Assembly (NCBI GenBank): GCA_002342205.1
Contig: DDPN01000127.1
Coordinates: 1-5,201 of the forward strand
DNA length: 5,201 nucleotides
From: Chitinophagaceae bacterium UBA2467
GTDB taxonomy: Bacteria; Bacteroidota; Bacteroidia; Chitinophagales; Chitinophagaceae
Reading direction: 5' to 3'
Positions 1-5,201 of the stretch are shown in pieces. A program made the translations under genes and the position numbers. Each line of letters starts with the position of its first letter. Position 1 is the first letter of the stretch. The notes beneath the pieces are model-generated. The model saw nothing but the letters and a program-made list of their open reading frames with translations. It was not told where the DNA came from and did not search any database.

Positions 1-515
1 CCATCTCCATAGGTTGTATCGCAAGCCAAAGGGTAACCTATTGATTGCATGTGAACTCTTATTTGGTGAGTTCTGCCGGTATGAAGTTGAAAAGTGACCC
101 AACTATAAGGCGAAAGGGTTTCAATTACAGTGTATTCTGTCTGTGAAGGTTTACCATTTCGGTGCGTGATCATTTTTCCAGGTATGACTGGATGTTCTTT
201 GATTGGACTATCAATTAATAGAGTGAGGGGTTCGGGTTTTCCTACCACCAATCCTCCATAGATTTTGATTGTACTTCGTTGCTCAAACTGCTGAGATAAG
301 TGGCGGTGTGCGGATTCATTTTTTGCAAATAAAATGACCCCACTTGTATCTCTGTCTAAGCGGTGCACGGCAAATATGGTTCCGTATTTTTTTTGAAGAA
401 GCTGCTTCAGGGAAACTTCTTTTCCTTCTCGGTCGGGTACTGAGAGTAAACCAGACGGTTTATTGATGGCTACCCAGTTTTCTGTTTCAGATAAGATTTG
501 CCATTCAGGTTTCAT
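1..515 (-). CDS. RluA-family RNA pseudouridine synthase (3' part cut off by window edge)
   Basis: Converts uridine to pseudouridine in rRNA or tRNA in the cytoplasm. I translated 171 complete residues on the minus strand from ATG at 515; the frame is open to base 1, so the C-terminus lies outside. The RluA signature HRLDRDTSG is at residues 51-59, with the catalytic Asp at 54. The second conserved block RTHQIRVH is at 148-155, followed by YPLACDTTYG (161-170), the family's usual H/Y-PL-x-(G/C)D-xx-YG segment. The NKPSGLLS segment at 18-25 is also typical. There is no N-terminal S4 domain, so this is the short class (like E. coli RluA or TruC, about 220-260 residues) rather than RluC/RluD. The target uridine cannot be told from sequence. 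The ATG lies 2 nt after the stop of the upstream RsuA/RluB-type gene, which indicates one operon and probable translational coupling. Family assignment is very secure; the specific name is not. Confidence 0.93.
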   Translation of the reverse strand, partial: MKPEWQILSETENWVAINKPSGLLSVPDREGKEVSLKQLLQKKYGTIFAVHRLDRDTSGVILFAKNESAHRHLSQQFEQRSTIKIYGGLVVGKPEPLTLLIDSPIKEHPVIPGKMITHRNGKPSQTEYTVIETLSPYSWVTFQLHTGRTHQIRVHMQSIGYPLACDTTYGD

Positions 516-517
516 GA

Positions 518-1441
518 CTATTTTCCTTTACTGAAATGCTTCAGGGTCCGTACTTCTTTTTCATTGAGATATCTCCATTTGCCTCTGTCCACATTTTTTT
601 TAGTCAACCCCGCAAATAAAACCCGGTCTAGATTTTTTACATCATATCCTACATGTTCAAATATTCTTCGTACAATTCGGTTGCGTCCACTATGTATTTC
701 TACACCCACGTTTCTTTTATCACGAGGGTCGGTGTAGGCCAGTACATCTACTGGGGCCGGACCATCTTCCAATACAACGCCTTTTAAAATTGTTTCAAAG
801 TCTGCCTTCTCTAGTGGTTTGTCTAGCGTCACCTGATAAACCTTCCTGATTTGGTTGCTAGGGTGGGTGAGTTGTTGTGCTAATTCACCATCATTGGTTA
901 GCAATAGAACTCCGGTAGTATTTCTATCTAATCGACCCACTGGATAAATACGCTCTCGGGTCGCTTTACCAATTATATCAAGTACCGTTTTTCTTTTTTG
1001 CGGGTCATCTGTTGTGGTGATATAGTCCTTTGGCTTATTTAGTAAAATATAAATCAGTTCGCGCTGTCGAGTTATTTTTTTGCCATTGACTGTTACCACA
1101 TCAGTCGGAAGTACTTTGTGACCTGGCTCGGTAATAACGACTCCATTCACTTTTACAATTCCTTTTTTTACAAGTTCGGCTGCCTCTCTACGAGCTGCAA
1201 CTCCTCCGTAAGCAATGAATTTATTGAGCGGCATGATATCCTGCGTAACTGTTTGTCTGTTGACTGGTGTTACGGGTTTAGCTCCGGGGGTGGCTCCTTT
1301 TGCGGCGGCTCTTTTCTGATCAAAAAAAGCTTCGCGTTCTTTTTTTGCTTTTCTTTTTTCTTGTCGGAATTGTTCTTTGATGGCCGCATTTGATTTGCGG
1401 GTACCGAATTTGGCAAACGGGTTGCTGTTAGATTTTTTCAT
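518..1441 (-). CDS. RsuA/RluB-family pseudouridine synthase with S4 domain
   Basis: Site-specific rRNA pseudouridine synthase of the RsuA/RluB/RluE/RluF class. With the ATG at 1441 it has 307 residues. Residues 1 to about 65 are a basic, low-complexity extension rich in Lys, Arg, Ala and Gln. An S4 RNA-binding domain follows at about 70-120 (MPLNKFIAYGGVAARREA onward). The catalytic domain carries LLNKPKDYITT (133-143), the signature GRLDRNTTG (169-177, catalytic Asp172) and the C-terminal GRNRIVRRIFEHVG block (252-265). The frame stays open upstream to a TTG at 1474, which would add 11 residues (318 in all). I reject that start because the TTG is itself the last three bases of a TATCTTTG promoter motif. 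E. coli RluB acts on 23S U2605, but the target here is inferred only at class level. The RluA-type gene follows after 2 nt. A terminator at 1501-1530 separates this gene from the upstream exported-protein gene, so it probably has its own promoter. Confidence 0.95.
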   Translation of the reverse strand: MKKSNSNPFAKFGTRKSNAAIKEQFRQEKRKAKKEREAFFDQKRAAAKGATPGAKPVTPVNRQTVTQDIMPLNKFIAYGGVAARREAAELVKKGIVKVNGVVITEPGHKVLPTDVVTVNGKKITRQRELIYILLNKPKDYITTTDDPQKRKTVLDIIGKATRERIYPVGRLDRNTTGVLLLTNDGELAQQLTHPSNQIRKVYQVTLDKPLEKADFETILKGVVLEDGPAPVDVLAYTDPRDKRNVGVEIHSGRNRIVRRIFEHVGYDVKNLDRVLFAGLTKKNVDRGKWRYLNEKEVRTLKHFSKGK

Positions 1442-1471
1442 AGAGGTTGCTGTTTTACAACAGGAATTAGA

Positions 1472-1479
1472 CAAAGATA
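1472..1479 (-). promoter_or_regulatory. Bacteroidota-type -7 promoter element for the pseudouridine synthase pair
   Basis: The minus strand reads TATCTTTG, an exact match to the Bacteroidota primary-sigma -7 consensus TAnnTTTG. It lies in the short gap between the upstream terminator and the RsuA/RluB-type ATG at 1441, leaving a leader of roughly 25-30 nt. I see no TTG at the usual -33 spacing, so the match rests on the -7 element and on position. Start-site position is inferred. Confidence 0.55.
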
Positions 1480-1500
1480 CAAGAATGGAAAGGGATTAAA

Positions 1501-1530
1501 TAAAAAAGCCCTCTTGTGTATGAGGGCTTT
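1501..1530 (-). terminator. Intrinsic terminator of the Spy-like gene
   Basis: There is a perfect 9-bp inverted repeat: AAAGCCCTC at 1505-1513 and GAGGGCTTT at 1522-1530, with an 8-nt loop. Read on the minus strand the stem ends in GGGCTTTTTTATTTAAT, giving a good U-tract. It starts 8 nt after the stop codon of the exported LTxxQ protein at 1539. In the plus direction the trailing sequence (AGAATATACT) is not U-rich, so it should work mainly on the minus strand. It insulates the downstream pseudouridine synthase genes from read-through. Confidence 0.9.
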
Positions 1531-1538
1531 AGAATATA

Positions 1539-2192
1539 CTAGATGGACTCGGTAGAATCAATTTTGCGGGGCTTTGGAGGCGGTGGAGGGCCATCTTGAT
1601 TATCAATTGGTCTCCTTCTGTTGGGCCCATCGTTTTGCATTTTATTTCTCAGGGGACCTTCTTCACGCATTTTTCGCATTCTCTCCTGCATAATCTTTTT
1701 GTATTTCTCCATTTGTTCTGGGCTTAGAATCTGTTTTAAGTTGTTAGATTGTTCTTCCATGAGTGCTCGTAGTTTCTGACGTTGCTCCATCATCTGTGAT
1801 CCAGCTTCTTTTCTGAACTTTTTCATTGACTCCTGGAATTTTTCTTGCTGTGCCATAAGTTTAGAGGCTTGCTCATCGGAGAGAGATAAAACTTGTTTAA
1901 GGTGTTGCGCTTGTCTTTTTTGTGCACTGTCTTTGCGCGCACTTTGCTTTTCAAGCATTTCTTTGCGCTGTTTCTTTTGTTCAGGTGTGAGAACTTTTTC
2001 TAATGCTTTTTCGTGTTCCTTTTTTAATTGCTCTTTTTGTGCATCCGTTAAGTCTAACTCCCCCAGCATGGATTGCTTTTTATCTTGCGCATTTCTCCAA
2101 TTGGGTGGGGGAGGACCTTTTCTTTGGGGTTGCTGCGCTGTTGCCACAATACTGATAAGCAATGCTGTTGTCAGAATAAATAGTTTATTCAT
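1539..2192 (-). CDS. Exported Spy/CpxP-like LTxxQ-repeat protein
   Basis: A 217-residue protein with a classical Sec signal peptide: MNK, a hydrophobic core at 4-16, and ATA (17-19) before a likely cleavage at Gln20. The mature part is predicted to be periplasmic. Residues 38-177 are almost entirely charged and helix-forming, rich in Lys, Glu, Gln and Met. They hold two LTxxQ-type units: LDLTDAQ (46-52) ending in LTPEQ (68-72), and LSLSDEQ (102-108) ending in LSPEQ (156-160). LTxxQ is the hallmark of the Spy/CpxP family of periplasmic chaperones and stress sensors. The N-terminus of the mature protein (KGPPPPNW) and the C-terminal tail (GPPPPPKPRK at 201-210) are proline-rich. There are no cysteines and no lipobox. 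Family-level assignment comes from the motif and overall build; a chaperone or metal-stress role is inferred. A terminator follows directly. Upstream is an 85-bp gap with a dyad. No sigma factor or sensor kinase gene is adjacent. Confidence 0.85.
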   Translation of the reverse strand: MNKLFILTTALLISIVATAQQPQRKGPPPPNWRNAQDKKQSMLGELDLTDAQKEQLKKEHEKALEKVLTPEQKKQRKEMLEKQSARKDSAQKRQAQHLKQVLSLSDEQASKLMAQQEKFQESMKKFRKEAGSQMMEQRQKLRALMEEQSNNLKQILSPEQMEKYKKIMQERMRKMREEGPLRNKMQNDGPNRRRPIDNQDGPPPPPKPRKIDSTESI

Positions 2193-2231
2193 GTTTGTAG
2201 ATTGAGTTTAAGATATCAAATACCTAAATGG

Positions 2232-2249
2232 GACAACAAATGTGTTGTC
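2232..2249. repeat. Perfect inverted repeat between rlmN and the Spy-like gene
   Basis: GACAACA (2232-2238) and TGTTGTC (2243-2249) form a perfect 7-bp dyad around the 4-nt spacer AATG. It lies about 40 nt upstream of the Spy-like ATG and about 28 nt after the rlmN stop. On the minus strand it is followed by CCCATTTAGG, not a U-tract, so it is a poor intrinsic terminator. It may be an operator or a leader hairpin. Its minus-strand centre reads CACATTTG, one mismatch from the -7 consensus TAnnTTTG, with a TTTG 23 nt further upstream (2268-2271), so it could overlap the promoter of the Spy-like gene. The dyad is seen directly; its role is inference. Confidence 0.45.
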
Positions 2250-2277
2250 GGGTTTAAAGGAATAGATCAAAAAAATG

Positions 2278-3321
2278 TTAAGCCTTGTTAGCCAATTGTC
2301 CGCAGGCTGCATCGATGTCTTTTCCGCGGCTACGTCTCAAACGTGCATTCACTCTGTTTTTGCTCAGATGTTCCATGAAAGCGGTAATTCGCTCTTGTGT
2401 CGGTTTTTCAAAACGCGCCTTGTCAATGGGGTTGTACTCGATTATATTAACCAGGTCGGCAGGAATCTGTCTATAGATTTTTATTAACTCATCAGCGTCT
2501 TTGAGGCTATCATTAAAATCTTTGAATAAGATATATTCAAGCGTGATCTCATTGCCGGTTTCTTGGTAAAATTCATTCAAGGCATCAATAAGCGTCTTGA
2601 TATCATTGGAATCATTGATTGGCATGATCTCATTTCGCTTTTTATCATTGGCAGCATGTAAGGAAAGTGCTAATTTAAATCGAACACGATCTGCCCCTAA
2701 CTGACGAATCGCTTTTGCAACTCCTGCCGTCGATACGGTAATGCGTCGGGGGCTCATGCCGAGGGCCTCTGGTGAACTGATAACTTCGGTTGCTCTTAAT
2801 ACTTGTTTATAATTGAGTAGGGGTTCGCCCATACCCATAAAAACAATATTGGTAATTTTTTTATCGAGCAATTGTAGTGCCTGTTGATTAAGTAATACTA
2901 CTTGATCAACAATTTCATCAAATTGAAGATTACGTTTTCTTTCGAGGTAGCCCGTTGCGCAAAATTTGCAGGTGAGTGAGCAGCCTACTTGTGAAGAGAC
3001 GCAAGCGGTAATTCGTTTATCAGTGGGAATTAATACGCCCTCAATGAAATGACCGTCCCATGTTCTGAAACGTAATTTAATGGTACCATCCTCAGAATAT
3101 TGTTTAGTGTCAACTTGTAGCGCTGGTAAGGTAAAGGTTTCGCCCAGCTGCTGACGTAACTGTTTGCTCAAATTCGTCATATCCGCAAAACTCATGGCTT
3201 GTTTTTGCCAAAGCCATTCATAGACCTGTTTGGCTCTGAATTTTTTTTCTCCCAACTCTTCTATTACCTGCTCCAACTCGGGGTAACTCAATTCTCGGAT
3301 ATTACGGGGCGTCTTGCTCAT
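2278..3321 (-). CDS. rlmN: RlmN, 23S rRNA (adenine2503-C2)-methyltransferase
   Basis: A radical-SAM enzyme that methylates C2 of A2503 in 23S rRNA at the peptidyl-transferase centre; in E. coli the same enzyme also makes m2A37 in some tRNAs. It has 347 residues, close to the usual family length. The N-terminal RNA-recognition domain is at about 1-90 (FRAKQVYEWLW at 28-38). The [4Fe-4S] ligands are in CSLTCKFC (Cys114, Cys118, Cys121). The SAM-binding GMGEPLLN is at 163-170. Both family-specific redox cysteines are present: Cys107, seven residues before the first cluster Cys as in E. coli (118 and 125), and Cys340 in DIDAACGQL, the equivalent of the methyl-carrying Cys355. The enzyme therefore looks fully functional and is RlmN rather than the resistance paralogue Cfr. 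The ATG at 3321 is the only sensible start, since the next Met is residue 43. It is divergent from the thiolase gene and 85 bp upstream of the Spy-like gene. Confidence 0.98.
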   Translation of the reverse strand: MSKTPRNIRELSYPELEQVIEELGEKKFRAKQVYEWLWQKQAMSFADMTNLSKQLRQQLGETFTLPALQVDTKQYSEDGTIKLRFRTWDGHFIEGVLIPTDKRITACVSSQVGCSLTCKFCATGYLERKRNLQFDEIVDQVVLLNQQALQLLDKKITNIVFMGMGEPLLNYKQVLRATEVISSPEALGMSPRRITVSTAGVAKAIRQLGADRVRFKLALSLHAANDKKRNEIMPINDSNDIKTLIDALNEFYQETGNEITLEYILFKDFNDSLKDADELIKIYRQIPADLVNIIEYNPIDKARFEKPTQERITAFMEHLSKNRVNARLRRSRGKDIDAACGQLANKA

Positions 3322-3387
3322 TTCAGCAAAGATAACTCTGCTTCAGTCTATTAAATGATTTAACGGATATTTGTATAAATCAATTTC
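3322..3387. promoter_or_regulatory. Divergent promoter region between rlmN and the thiolase gene
   Basis: These 66 bp must hold the promoters for both divergent genes. On the minus strand TATCTTTG (plus positions 3327-3334) is an exact TAnnTTTG -7 element only 5 nt before the rlmN ATG. A 13-bp dyad, TTAAAT-G-ATTTAA (3351-3363), sits in the middle. On the plus strand no exact TAnnTTTG is present; the AT-rich TATAAAT at 3374-3380 is the nearest promoter-like stretch, only 7 nt before the thiolase ATG. Neither start codon has a recognisable Shine-Dalgarno sequence. The presence of promoters follows from gene orientation; the exact elements are tentative. Confidence 0.5.
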
Positions 3388-4581
3388 ATGAAGCCAGTTT
3401 ACGTCATTGATGCGGTGCGAACGCCCATTGGTAAATATGGTGGCGCATTAAGTCAAGTGCGCCCAGATGATTTATTAGCGGTTGTGTTGCGTGCCTTGTT
3501 GAAAAGAAATGAGCAGATCGATCCTGCGTTGATTGGTGATGTTATTGCAGGTGCAGCCAATCAGGCTGGAGAAGATAACAGAAATGTGGCGCGTATGGCC
3601 GCACTGCTTGCAGGACTTCCTGTTAGTGTTCCTGGAACTACTGTCAACAGATTATGTGCCTCCGGCTTACAGGCTATCATGGATGGTTCACGGCAAATTG
3701 CGTGTGGGGATGCTGATTTTATTTTGGCTGGTGGTGCAGAAAGTATGACTCGTGCTCCTTTTGTACAGGCAAAATCTGCAACTGCGTTTGATAGAACTGC
3801 CTCTCTTTTTGATACTACAATGGGTTGGCGCTTTGTCAATCCACAGCTGGCTCATCAATATCCTCCGTTTACGATGGGTGAAACGGCTGAAAACGTAGCA
3901 GCGCAATGGAAAATTACGCGTGAAGCACAAGATCAATTTGCACTGCGTTCACAACAAAAATATGCTACCGCAAAAGCTGCTAACAAGTGGGATGAGGAAA
4001 TCGTAGCTGTTGAATTAAATCAAAAAGGATTGATCAGTTGGGTGGTGAGTGACGAGCATCCAAGAGAAACTTCCCTAGAAAAATTGGCAACATTATCACC
4101 TGCCTTTAAAAAAGGAGGAACGGTGACTGCAGGAAATTCATCTGGTATCAATGATGGGGCTTCTGCTCTTTTATTAGCCAGTGAGGACATGGTTAAAAAA
4201 TATGAATTAAAACCTCTTGCAAGAATTGTCTCCATGGCTGTGGTAGGTGTGGATCCTGCCATTATGGGAATTGGTCCCGTGCCAGCTACACGGTTAGCCT
4301 TGCAGCGTGCAGGCTTACAAATCAAGGATATTGATTTGATCGAGTTGAACGAAGCCTTTGCTTCACAATCACTTGCTTGTATGCAAGAATTGGAACTTGA
4401 TCCGAGTCGAGTGAATGTTAATGGCGGGGCCATTGCATTAGGACATCCGTTGGGATGTAGCGGTGCTCGTATATCTACTACCTTGCTTTATGAAATGGCT
4501 CGACAAAAATCAAAATACGGATTGGCTACCATGTGTGTCGGAGTAGGGCAGGGTGCAGCAATGATTTATGAGTCGCTATAG
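3388..4581 (+). CDS. Thiolase (acetyl-CoA acyltransferase), 3-oxoadipyl-CoA thiolase-like
   Basis: Catalyses CoA-dependent cleavage of a 3-oxoacyl-CoA to acetyl-CoA and a shortened acyl-CoA, or the reverse condensation. It has 397 residues, the normal length for a tetrameric bacterial thiolase, and is complete. The nucleophilic Cys90 is in NRLCASGLQA. SMTRAPF is at 119-125. NEAF (321-324), GHPLGCSGAR (352-361, His353) and CVGVGQG (383-389, Cys383 as general acid/base) complete the active site. The segment NQAGEDNRNVARMAALLAGLPVS, starting at residue 58, and FDTTMGWRFVNP (141-152) with ETAENVA (165-171) resemble PcaF/PaaJ, the 3-oxoadipyl-CoA thiolases of aromatic and phenylacetate degradation, more than the acetoacetyl-CoA thiolase AtoB. 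The neighbours give no catabolic context, so a fatty-acid or general acetyl-CoA acetyltransferase role remains possible. ATG at 3388 starts directly at the conserved MKPVYVIDAVRTPIG. The gene is convergent with hisS, 11 bp away. Confidence 0.93.
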   Translation: MKPVYVIDAVRTPIGKYGGALSQVRPDDLLAVVLRALLKRNEQIDPALIGDVIAGAANQAGEDNRNVARMAALLAGLPVSVPGTTVNRLCASGLQAIMDGSRQIACGDADFILAGGAESMTRAPFVQAKSATAFDRTASLFDTTMGWRFVNPQLAHQYPPFTMGETAENVAAQWKITREAQDQFALRSQQKYATAKAANKWDEEIVAVELNQKGLISWVVSDEHPRETSLEKLATLSPAFKKGGTVTAGNSSGINDGASALLLASEDMVKKYELKPLARIVSMAVVGVDPAIMGIGPVPATRLALQRAGLQIKDIDLIELNEAFASQSLACMQELELDPSRVNVNGGAIALGHPLGCSGARISTTLLYEMARQKSKYGLATMCVGVGQGAAMIYESL

Positions 4582-4594
4582 TGTATAGGCGATT
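4571..4594. terminator. Possible bidirectional hairpin between convergent thiolase and hisS genes
   Basis: TCGC-TATA (4573-4580) can pair with TATA-g-GCGA (4584-4592): eight pairs with one bulged G and a 3-nt loop, extendable by G-U and A-U to 4571-4594. The hairpin spans the whole 11-bp intergenic gap and overlaps both stop codons (TAG ending at 4581; TAA at 4593-4595 on the minus strand). Neither side has a real U-tract, so efficient termination is doubtful. The inverted repeat is seen directly; its function is inference. Confidence 0.35.
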
Positions 4595-5201
4595 AACTAA
4601 ATAAAATCTCTTGTTGAAGTGCGTTCACAGGAACTGTTAATTGGTTACCTGTTGCCAGATTTTTTATAGTAGCTGTTTTTTCTTGCAATTCTTTCTCTCC
4701 AATGATAACGATATATTGGATTTTCTTTTTCTCTGCGTACTTAAACTGTTTATCAAATTTTACATTTTCAGGAAACAATTCACATGCAATGCCTTGTTGT
4801 CTTAGTAGTTGTAGTTGTTCAAAGGCGGATGCCGATTCTTGTGTGCCTAAATTGAAAAATAAAACACGTGTTCCCGATTGAAGTGCGGGAGGAAATAAAT
4901 TCAACTCTTCCAGCACATCATAAATCCGGTCTACGCCAAATGAAATACCCACTCCAGGCACATTAGGTACCCCAAATAATCCGGTTAAATTATCGTAGCG
5001 TCCCCCGCCACCAATACTTCCTATGTTAACGCCAGCAGGTGCTTTCATTTCAAAAATGATGCCGGTGTAATAATTCAATCCTCTTGCAAGGGTTGGATCC
5101 AGTTGAACAGCTACGCCTTGCTTTTCCAAGGTTGTAATTACCGTATGGAGCTCTTTTAAGCCTTGGGTTGCTTCCGATTGTGTACCTACTAATTGCTCAA
5201 T
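4593..5201 (-). CDS. hisS: Histidyl-tRNA synthetase, C-terminal part (5' end beyond window)
   Basis: HisRS charges tRNA-His with histidine in the cytoplasm and is essential. The frame is open to the right edge and gives 202 residues; I extended it past the TTG at 5129, which lies inside the gene and is not a start. The histidine-specific motif LARGLNYYTG is at residues 38-47 of the fragment; it matches the canonical LVRGLDYYT, with the catalytic Arg at 40. GGGGRYDNL follows at 64-72, and class II motif 3, GVGISFGVDR, is at 83-92 with its conserved Arg at 92. Residues from about 111 to 202 form the C-terminal anticodon-binding domain (RVLFFNLG, then LLRQQGIACEL, FKYAEKKKIQYIVIIGEKE). Roughly 250 N-terminal residues with motifs 1 and 2 are outside the window, assuming a usual length of about 450. 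The 3' end faces the thiolase stop codon 11 bp away. Confidence 0.97.
   Translation of the reverse strand: MEQLVGTQSEATQGLKELHTVITTLEKQGVAVQLDPTLARGLNYYTGIIFEMKAPAGVNIGSIGGGGRYDNLTGLFGVPNVPGVGISFGVDRIYDVLEELNLFPPALQSGTRVLFFNLGTQESASAFEQLQLLRQQGIACELFPENVKFDKQFKYAEKKKIQYIVIIGEKELQEKTATIKNLATGNQLTVPVNALQQEILFS

Noticed and set aside
498..737. Plus-strand open frame of 79 codons opposite the pseudouridine synthase genes
   Set aside because: It lies wholly antisense to two genes with clear family motifs, has no recognisable domain and has a composition expected of an opposite-strand shadow.
1118..1393. Plus-strand open frame of 91 codons, Phe/Ser/Cys-rich
   Set aside because: The Phe/Ser/Cys richness is the reverse reading of the Lys/Arg/Ala-rich N-terminal extension of the RsuA/RluB-type gene; not a real membrane protein.
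1933..2205. Plus-strand open frame resembling a Cys/Phe-rich small membrane protein
   Set aside because: It is the antisense reading of the Lys/Glu/Gln-rich Spy-like gene, which has a signal peptide, motifs and a terminator supporting the minus strand.
2268..2275. Run of seven A on the plus strand (T-run on the minus strand) just after the rlmN stop as a terminator
   Set aside because: No stable stem precedes the T-run on the minus strand; the nearby dyad lies downstream of it, in the wrong order for an intrinsic terminator.
2275..2487. Two overlapping plus-strand open frames at the rlmN 3' end
   Set aside because: Antisense to a well-conserved portion of RlmN that includes the catalytic Cys340; no independent support.
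3561..3936. Minus-strand open frames opposite the thiolase
   Set aside because: Shadows of the thiolase coding region around its Cys90 active site; no motifs or start signals of their own.
4020..4433. 137-codon minus-strand open frame opposite the thiolase
   Set aside because: Long for a shadow, but it covers the conserved NEAF region of the thiolase on the other strand and shows no recognisable domain.
4593..5129. Treating the TTG at 5129 as the start of a short 178-residue gene
   Set aside because: The frame is open to the window edge with HisRS-like sequence, and the fragment lacks motifs 1 and 2, so this is the C-terminal part of a full hisS cut by the window.
1..5201. CRISPR arrays, insertion sequences, tRNA or rRNA genes, attachment sites
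   Set aside because: No regularly spaced repeats, no transposase or integrase motifs, no cloverleaf-like sequence in the gaps; nearly all bases are accounted for by coding regions.

Overview
This is an ordinary housekeeping stretch of a bacterial chromosome, most likely from a member of the Bacteroidota, possibly a Chitinophagaceae-like lineage (family-level placement is a guess). The DNA is moderately AT-rich and start codons lack clear Shine-Dalgarno sequences. Two genes are preceded by exact matches to the Bacteroidota -7 promoter consensus TAnnTTTG (both read TATCTTTG). The window also has a lysine-rich exported LTxxQ protein and an RluB-type enzyme with a long basic N-terminal extension, both common in that phylum.

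Layout from left to right: (1) the start of a short RluA-type pseudouridine synthase on the minus strand, running off the left edge; (2) an RsuA/RluB-type pseudouridine synthase, minus strand, ending 2 nt before the RluA-type start; (3) a strong intrinsic terminator at 1501-1530; (4) a secreted Spy/CpxP-like (LTxxQ) protein, minus strand; (5) rlmN, a radical-SAM 23S rRNA A2503 methyltransferase, minus strand; (6) a 66-bp divergent intergenic region; (7) a complete thiolase of the 3-oxoadipyl-CoA/acetyl-CoA type on the plus strand; (8) convergent to it, the C-terminal 202 residues of histidyl-tRNA synthetase, minus strand, running off the right edge. No stretch over 300 bases lacks a gene.

Functional theme: four of the six genes serve translation (two rRNA/tRNA pseudouridine synthases, RlmN and HisRS), all on the minus strand. 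The envelope-stress-like protein and the thiolase sit between them without an obvious pathway link. The two pseudouridine synthases are probably co-transcribed and translationally coupled. RlmN and the thiolase are divergently transcribed.

I found no mobile element, CRISPR array, toxin-antitoxin pair, defence gene or RNA gene, and nothing I would call a new biological system. The items worth a second look are small: a start codon that a promoter motif argues against, a possibly leaderless rlmN mRNA, hairpins and dyads in the intergenic gaps, a duplicated LTxxQ module, and a thiolase with PcaF/PaaJ-like signatures standing outside any visible catabolic cluster.
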